64,000 nucleotides of DNA from Andrena cerasifolii. Lineage: Eukaryota; Arthropoda; Insecta; Hymenoptera; Andrenidae. Positions 58,924 to 64,000 of this stretch are shown here, one piece after another (position 1 is the stretch's first letter; each line of letters begins with the position of its first letter). The position numbers and the translations under genes were made by a program. Below the pieces are notes generated by a model that saw only the letters and a list, made by a program, of their open reading frames with translations, did not search any database and was not told the origin of the DNA. The stretch lies in NCBI RefSeq assembly GCF_050908995.1, contig NC_135123.1:9920001-9984000 (forward strand), written 5' to 3'.

Positions 58924-59831
58924 AATCATTAAAAGTAGCTGACCAAAAGCCTCGGAAAAACCGGAGGACCGTCCATGCCCACGTTCTATTTTCGCCCATT
59001 AATTAGACAATAAATATCCCGAGGGAGGAGGAGAGGAGGGGAACATGGAAGGCGGAAGAAACGGAGGGACCAGCCTCTGAAAGAGGAGCTCGAGCGGCGG
59101 GCGCGCGCGGGAAAGAAAACAAGGAAGGAAACGAGAACGCGGAGAGGAGCGAGAGGAGCGAGAGGACCACTTATTTTAGGCCTCCCTTCGCAGAAACCAG
59201 TGGAATACACTTTAGGCCTTCTACGTAACACGTGTGCCCGAGGGGGAGGACGATGAAAAACACAAGGTGGTTGTGTGTATCGGTGGCCCTCAATATAGCG
59301 GAAGCCAAGGTGGTTGCAGCCTCCCTGTACGGGCCACTTCCGCCCACTACATCCCTCCTTCTTCCGCGAGTATCTTCCCACCGCACCCTCCGTCCTCTTC
59401 CCTCTCACCCTCTCCGTCACTCCCTCTTGTCCCCCTCGCATCCTCGAAATCTCTCCCCTACACGCCAGCCTCTTTCTTTTTTTCATTCACGACACGCCAC
59501 TTGCAGCCTCCCGTGATATTTACGTCTCGCGTTATTCACCGCTCCGGGACACTAGAATTATTGCAATAAACCACGCGCGCAATTTACGAGGAGAACCTGT
59601 GGATAAGAGCGTTAACGATTATCAAACCTCGAATTTGACTTAGGTACCTACTCTGCCAGGAGTTAGGTCCCCGGCGATTGCACCACCCCCGCCACCAATA
59701 TTTAAGATTCGTAGATAAAATCTGCCCGCGGTAGTAAATCAAGCCGCCAATGCGAATCAGGCCCCCGTATCGGAAATTCCCTATCCACCTTCGCCCCTTG
59801 AGCCCTCCACCCCCGCGTGGGCGTGGAGTCG

Positions 59832-60529
59832 CACAGTGGTACGTAATGACATTTTTTGCTCATATCACCCTACAGGTCGTAATTTTTCAGAAAACTTGAC
59901 GATTTTTTTTTTAAATTCTTCGCAATTAAATTCTCTATCGATCTATCCGGTCGAAATTTTGAGTTTCGTTGCTAATTTTTTTATATTTAGCGATTTATAC
60001 AGCACTTTTCGAAGATCAGTATCTGTGGGGTTTTTGGCCGCCTGTTCCGAATTTAAAGTCAGATTTTCAAAATTGAAGGTGGTGAATCCAATATGTCGAA
60101 TATAGTTGACTTTTCTTTACAATTTAATCTACAGTATTAAATTTGCGGTACAAATAAAAAATTCGATCTTTATAATAATTGCCTCATATTCGTAATCAGC
60201 GTCCCCGAAAATCTAGACGCACTATGTCTCTTCCGAATAAGCCGATTTTCTGAAATTTTGCTTCAACATATTAGACTCACCACCTTCAATTTCGAAAATC
60301 TGACTTAAATTCGGAACATTCGGCCAAAAAAGCCCACAGATACTGGTCTTCGAAAAGTGCTGTATAATTCGCTAAATATAAAAAAATCAGCAACGAAATT
60401 CAAAATTTCAGCCAGACAGATCGATAGAGAATTTAATTGCGAAGAATTAAAAAAAAAGTCGTCAAGTTTTCTGAAAAATTACGACCTGTAGGGTGATTCG
60501 AGCAAAAAATGTCATTACGTACCACTGTG
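59832..60529. mobile_element. Transib-like (RSS-heptamer) hairpin MITE, second family
   Basis: Both ends read CACAGTGGTACGTAATGACA from outside in, continuing to ATTTTTTGCT: a perfect terminal inverted repeat beginning with the RSS-type heptamer CACAGTG. The 5-bp flanks are AGTCG (59827-59831) and CGTCG (60530-60534), 4 of 5 identical. The arms extend ~230 bp (AAAACTTGACGA, AGATCAGTATCTGTGGG). The interior is AT-rich and non-coding. It shares end type with 5990-6463 but not arm sequence. Confidence 0.72.
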
Positions 60530-62729
60530 CGTCGGCCACTCATCCGACGATGAATCTCGAGCGCGGGTTCTGCCTACCTAAACCCCTCCGTTGCGGAGAT
60601 CGGAGCAGATCGGGCCGCGAGGATGCTGGCCGAAATCTGCCAGATAAGGATAGCCCCGGGGAACAATGTGGGAATGGGCTGAGTCGGGGGATCCGTCGAC
60701 AACTGGCGTTTTCGCGCGCCAGAAGGCGCAGGCTCGCGGTGGGAAAGGAACGATAGGGACCACGAGGACGGGGAGGGAGCGCGGCCGATGGGCGGACAGA
60801 GACGCGAGGTCGGAGGAACGAAAACGAAAGGAGAAAGGCTGAGTATCGACGCGATGAGAGTGGCTGGCTCGGTCAATCGGCGGCTTCGGGAGCCAGATGC
60901 AGGATCCACAGACGGAACGGAAGGAAGCACTTTTTATTGTGTTTGTTACGCGCCTTTTTCGGCCGTCTCGCGCGGAGGGTGGGGGGGGGGAGGAGGACGG
61001 GGACTGGAGGCCCAAAACGGAGTAGGGGAAGGTCGTTCCTGCGGGTATACGCGGAGCGAGAGCTGAGAACGAGAGAGGCTGGCGTGGCTTCCTGTCCCGC
61101 ATTCGAATTCGGGACCGCGCGGACCGCTTCATCCGTCGGTGTAAACACGGCTGTGTTTTAAAACTGGATTTCGCTGCTTTTGACACGCATGCCCGCCGTC
61201 GTTCTTCTTCCTCCTTTCGCCGGCAGAACTTTCGGCGAATCGTTCTCAATGGCCCTCTCCGGGGCCTCCGGAGTGCAAGGTTTGAGGGAGACAATATACG
61301 CGGAAGTGACCTGCGATTGAATCTTGTATCCTCGAGACAGTTCTCTCGGAAGCAACGATTTGTTCCGCTTGTAATCGCCTACCTCCGAGCACCTCCCTTA
61401 TCCGTAGCTATCGATTGTCCAGCGTTTCACGGTGGGTCCATTGTCCTCGGGCCAATCCATAACTCTCCCACGATTAATAAACTCCTCGATGGCGTTCGAG
61501 CCCGCGACCCAGCTCGTGGTGTTTTTCAATCAACGGCGCCGAAAAAAAAGCATTCCAGCCACGGCGTGCAATGGTGTACGAGGGGGCTGAAGCTTCATTC
61601 ACGAAATTTACACGATTACAACGGCGTGGCATCCGTGGAGGCTGGGCCCCGGCGTATTTACATTCGACGAAAAGAGACACGCGCACGAACACACGTGCAA
61701 GCGAGTATTTGCGATTCACACAGGTCGCTGGAGGGAGCGCGCACAGGGCTCGCGTCTGTCCATCGTGCGAGAGTGTGCGCGCGCGGCTACGTGGATCTCC
61801 TCTACGTGGGACAGGGCAGAATATAAAGAGGCACTACGTGCCGGATTAGTTCCTCCCGGATTTAATCTCCAGTGTTTGAGCAGGAACTCGAACAATTAAT
61901 AATGAGACCTTCACCGAATGCCCGTCCTTTCAATTCAAGGGACAGGATGTCGTCGTGGTTGTCGGCTGTCCTTGTCGCCGCCGCGACGTCTCGCATCCGC
62001 GATTGGGAATCACCGTGGAAACCACCTTCCCATATATTTCTTGTCGCGCCGCTGAAGAGGCTCCACGTCCTGTCGCGGGGGAGGGACAAAAAACAATGTG
62101 ATTCGCCGTCGAGGAATTCGCTTTGACCGTTTGCTGAACGGACGCTGGTATTTCACGTTCCAGTGGAAGCTTCGCCGGGGAAAAGGAGCCCGGATTACTC
62201 GAGTCAATTCGATCCAGTAGCATGTGCACTTTGTAAGGCACGAAAGGAAAGGTGCACAGTTCAATAGGAGCTGTACGAGGAGAAGCGTACAGAAAGCAGA
62301 TGCTTCCGAAGGATATGACTAACCATACAAGTTGTATTCAAAGGAGAGGCTAGGACAGTTGCACTTTGTTCCAGTCACCACTGTTGTTGGGAGGAATAAC
62401 TAGTTTCAAATATTATAGCATAAGCAGGCACGAGGTGGCTTCCCTCCGCGAGGTGGAGGGACGTTTATCCACCGAGGCCAGCTGAAGAGAGTGGAGACGT
62501 TCGGGGGTTGCGTGTCGATGGTTCTCGGGCAGGAAAACGGAAAAGTCGCGGGTCCAGGGGCATCTGAACGGCGGTGGTGCGAGGGGTCGTATATCCAGAA
62601 GAAGTGGGCAGGTCCCACGGGCAAAGAAGGGCCGTGGCAGAGGGCAGCAGGCAAGAAGAAGAAGCTGCAGCCGCTTTTTGGGGCCCCTTCAGCTCTCAGC
62701 TGCCGGACCTTCCCACGCTACGCGTATGC

Positions 62730-62769
62730 ACCTACCTACCTACCTACCACCTACCCACCTTACCTACCT
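62730..62769. repeat. CTAC tetranucleotide repeat
   Basis: CCTACCTACCTACCTACC followed by CCAC/CTTAC variants. Confidence 0.8.
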
Positions 62770-64000
62770 GACTCCCCCAGCTCTGTGTGAGTGATCGTTT
62801 ATGCCCCGCGTGGCTGTGCGCCGAGCGCGGCTGTACGAAAACTCGAATCATTTTCGGCCGGCCGATCAGCGCTCGAGCAGCCTTTAGCAACTTGTCAGAG
62901 CTTCTTCTAAAGTCCAAAGCTTTAGCTCAACGATGGTGTCCAGGACACGGTGTATTTATGGGAGCTCTGAACAATAGTTTGAAACGACTACTCGTCCGAA
63001 AGCTGCGTTACCTTCAGTGACCTTGGCTGGTCTTGAACAGCCTCGGCGCATAGACGACTTTCGATAAACTCCCATGGTGAAATGTAGATGTAAGGAAGAT
63101 GTGTTGTGTCGACTGAGAAACCTTCATTGTGGCCTTGAAGAATGCTCCCTGTTTCGCCTGCGGTCATGAAACAGCGATCGCGCCCACGTGGCTGCCGAAA
63201 GTTCCCTTTTATCCGCGGAAACGTGGTAATTAGCCTGTTGGTAGGCCGGCGGATCGGGACACCACCGCAGAAGAAAGTTCTGCCAGAAATGTTTCCGAGT
63301 TCGTTCGCCAATTTACGGGGAAGGCGGGCCCCCAAACAAACGGCCCCCCTCTCTGTCTCGCCCTCTACCTTTCTCTCGCTCTGTCTTTCATTGCGCGTCG
63401 AAACAAAGAGCTCTCGTTGCATCCGAGCATCACGTACGCACGCATATAAATGCACGACGCGAGAGGAGTTGACCTACTGCTCACCTGCTGCACGTACACC
63501 GGCTACCTGCCACTGGTCCAGCTCATCTGTCTCCCTCTGTAAACTGCTGGCCGCGAAACAGTGGAACCTGGAAACGAATAGGGGCCCCTCCGATACCCGC
63601 TGGAATCGAGCCGATTTTTGGCTACCCCGAAGGGCAGGTGAAGATTGGCGGGCAGGGGTGCGTGTATGGAACTCTTCGAGATAATAACACTTCTCCATGT
63701 GAAGGACGAACTCCTGCACGTCGAGGTGATGGGTATCGAGCAGGGTGATCGAAGGGTGGGACTTGGGGGTTGTTCTTTTGGAAAGTGGCGCGCTGCATCA
63801 TTAGTAACTTCGTGGTTACCATTTACAGTAATTAATGTAAATTACTCCTCATAATTAAGACTCCACGCAAACTTGGCGTTCACCCCGAGAAATTAAACCA
63901 CCCTAGAAACGAAATTACCTCCCCCCTCGCCGATTTACAAGGAGAGTATTTTAGGTGTCCGCCTCCGATCATTTTGATTTTTGGATATGTTATAGGGGAC

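Larger units (their letters stand above)
45751..64000. other. Upstream intergenic / 5' regulatory region
   Basis: About 18 kb with no gene I can support on either strand. Open frames here have no recognisable domains and mostly follow GC-rich composition. It contains the pogo-like element 49348-50333, the hAT-like element 52542-53359, a small inverted-repeat element 55101-55252, the hairpin 57935-58923 and the Transib-like hairpin 59832-60529. An AT-rich island at 46.57-47.1 kb is unexplained. The stretch 60530-64000 shows only simple repeats. Confidence 0.7.

Noticed and set aside
1..64000. CRISPR arrays, operons, ribosome-binding sites or prokaryotic features
   Set aside because: None present; the intron-exon structure and transposon types are those of an animal nuclear genome.

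Overview
This is animal nuclear DNA, most likely from an insect and probably a hymenopteran (bee, ant or wasp). The coding exons are small, separated by kilobase introns with GT...AG junctions, and encode an insect-type Delta. The non-coding DNA is GC- and CpG-rich and is broken by AT-rich islands that are mostly small DNA transposons. The species cannot be fixed from the sequence.

The window is dominated by one gene: Delta, the DSL-family ligand of Notch, on the minus strand. Six coding exons (43704-43763, 39837-40139, 26034-26097, 18302-18553, 9117-9177, 814-2848) join in frame, 2775 nt in all. They encode a 924-residue type I membrane protein: signal peptide, MNNL domain, DSL domain, nine EGF repeats, one transmembrane helix, and an intracellular tail with an N-x-x-N motif and a C-terminal ATEV PDZ ligand. 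Every junction has a donor and an acceptor and the reading phases agree. The 3'UTR runs from 813 off the left edge of the window. The 5'UTR and promoter lie to the right of 43763; a TATA plus initiator pair near 45.71-45.74 kb is the best promoter candidate I could see.

The introns (6.3, 9.1, 7.5, 13.7 and 3.6 kb) and the ~20 kb upstream of the gene contain no second gene that I can support. They do contain a varied set of non-autonomous DNA transposons, several with intact target-site duplications (TSDs). These are: two Transib/RSS-like hairpin elements (5990-6463, 59832-60529); three long-hairpin elements with 4-bp duplications (12457-13079, 16741-17777, 57935-58923); two TTAA-flanked hairpins sharing CTCAGTCAGGAGGCC ends (3061-3647, 34899-35456); a piggyBac-like element (9699-10595); hAT-like elements (13781-14553, 34650-34772, 52542-53359); and pogo/jerky-like elements with transposase remnants (22130-23331, 27219-28201, 49348-50333). 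Weaker inverted repeats and many simple repeats are also listed.

Overall, this is a developmental signalling gene in a large, regulatory-style locus. Its introns have accumulated cut-and-paste transposon debris, while its exons are intact.
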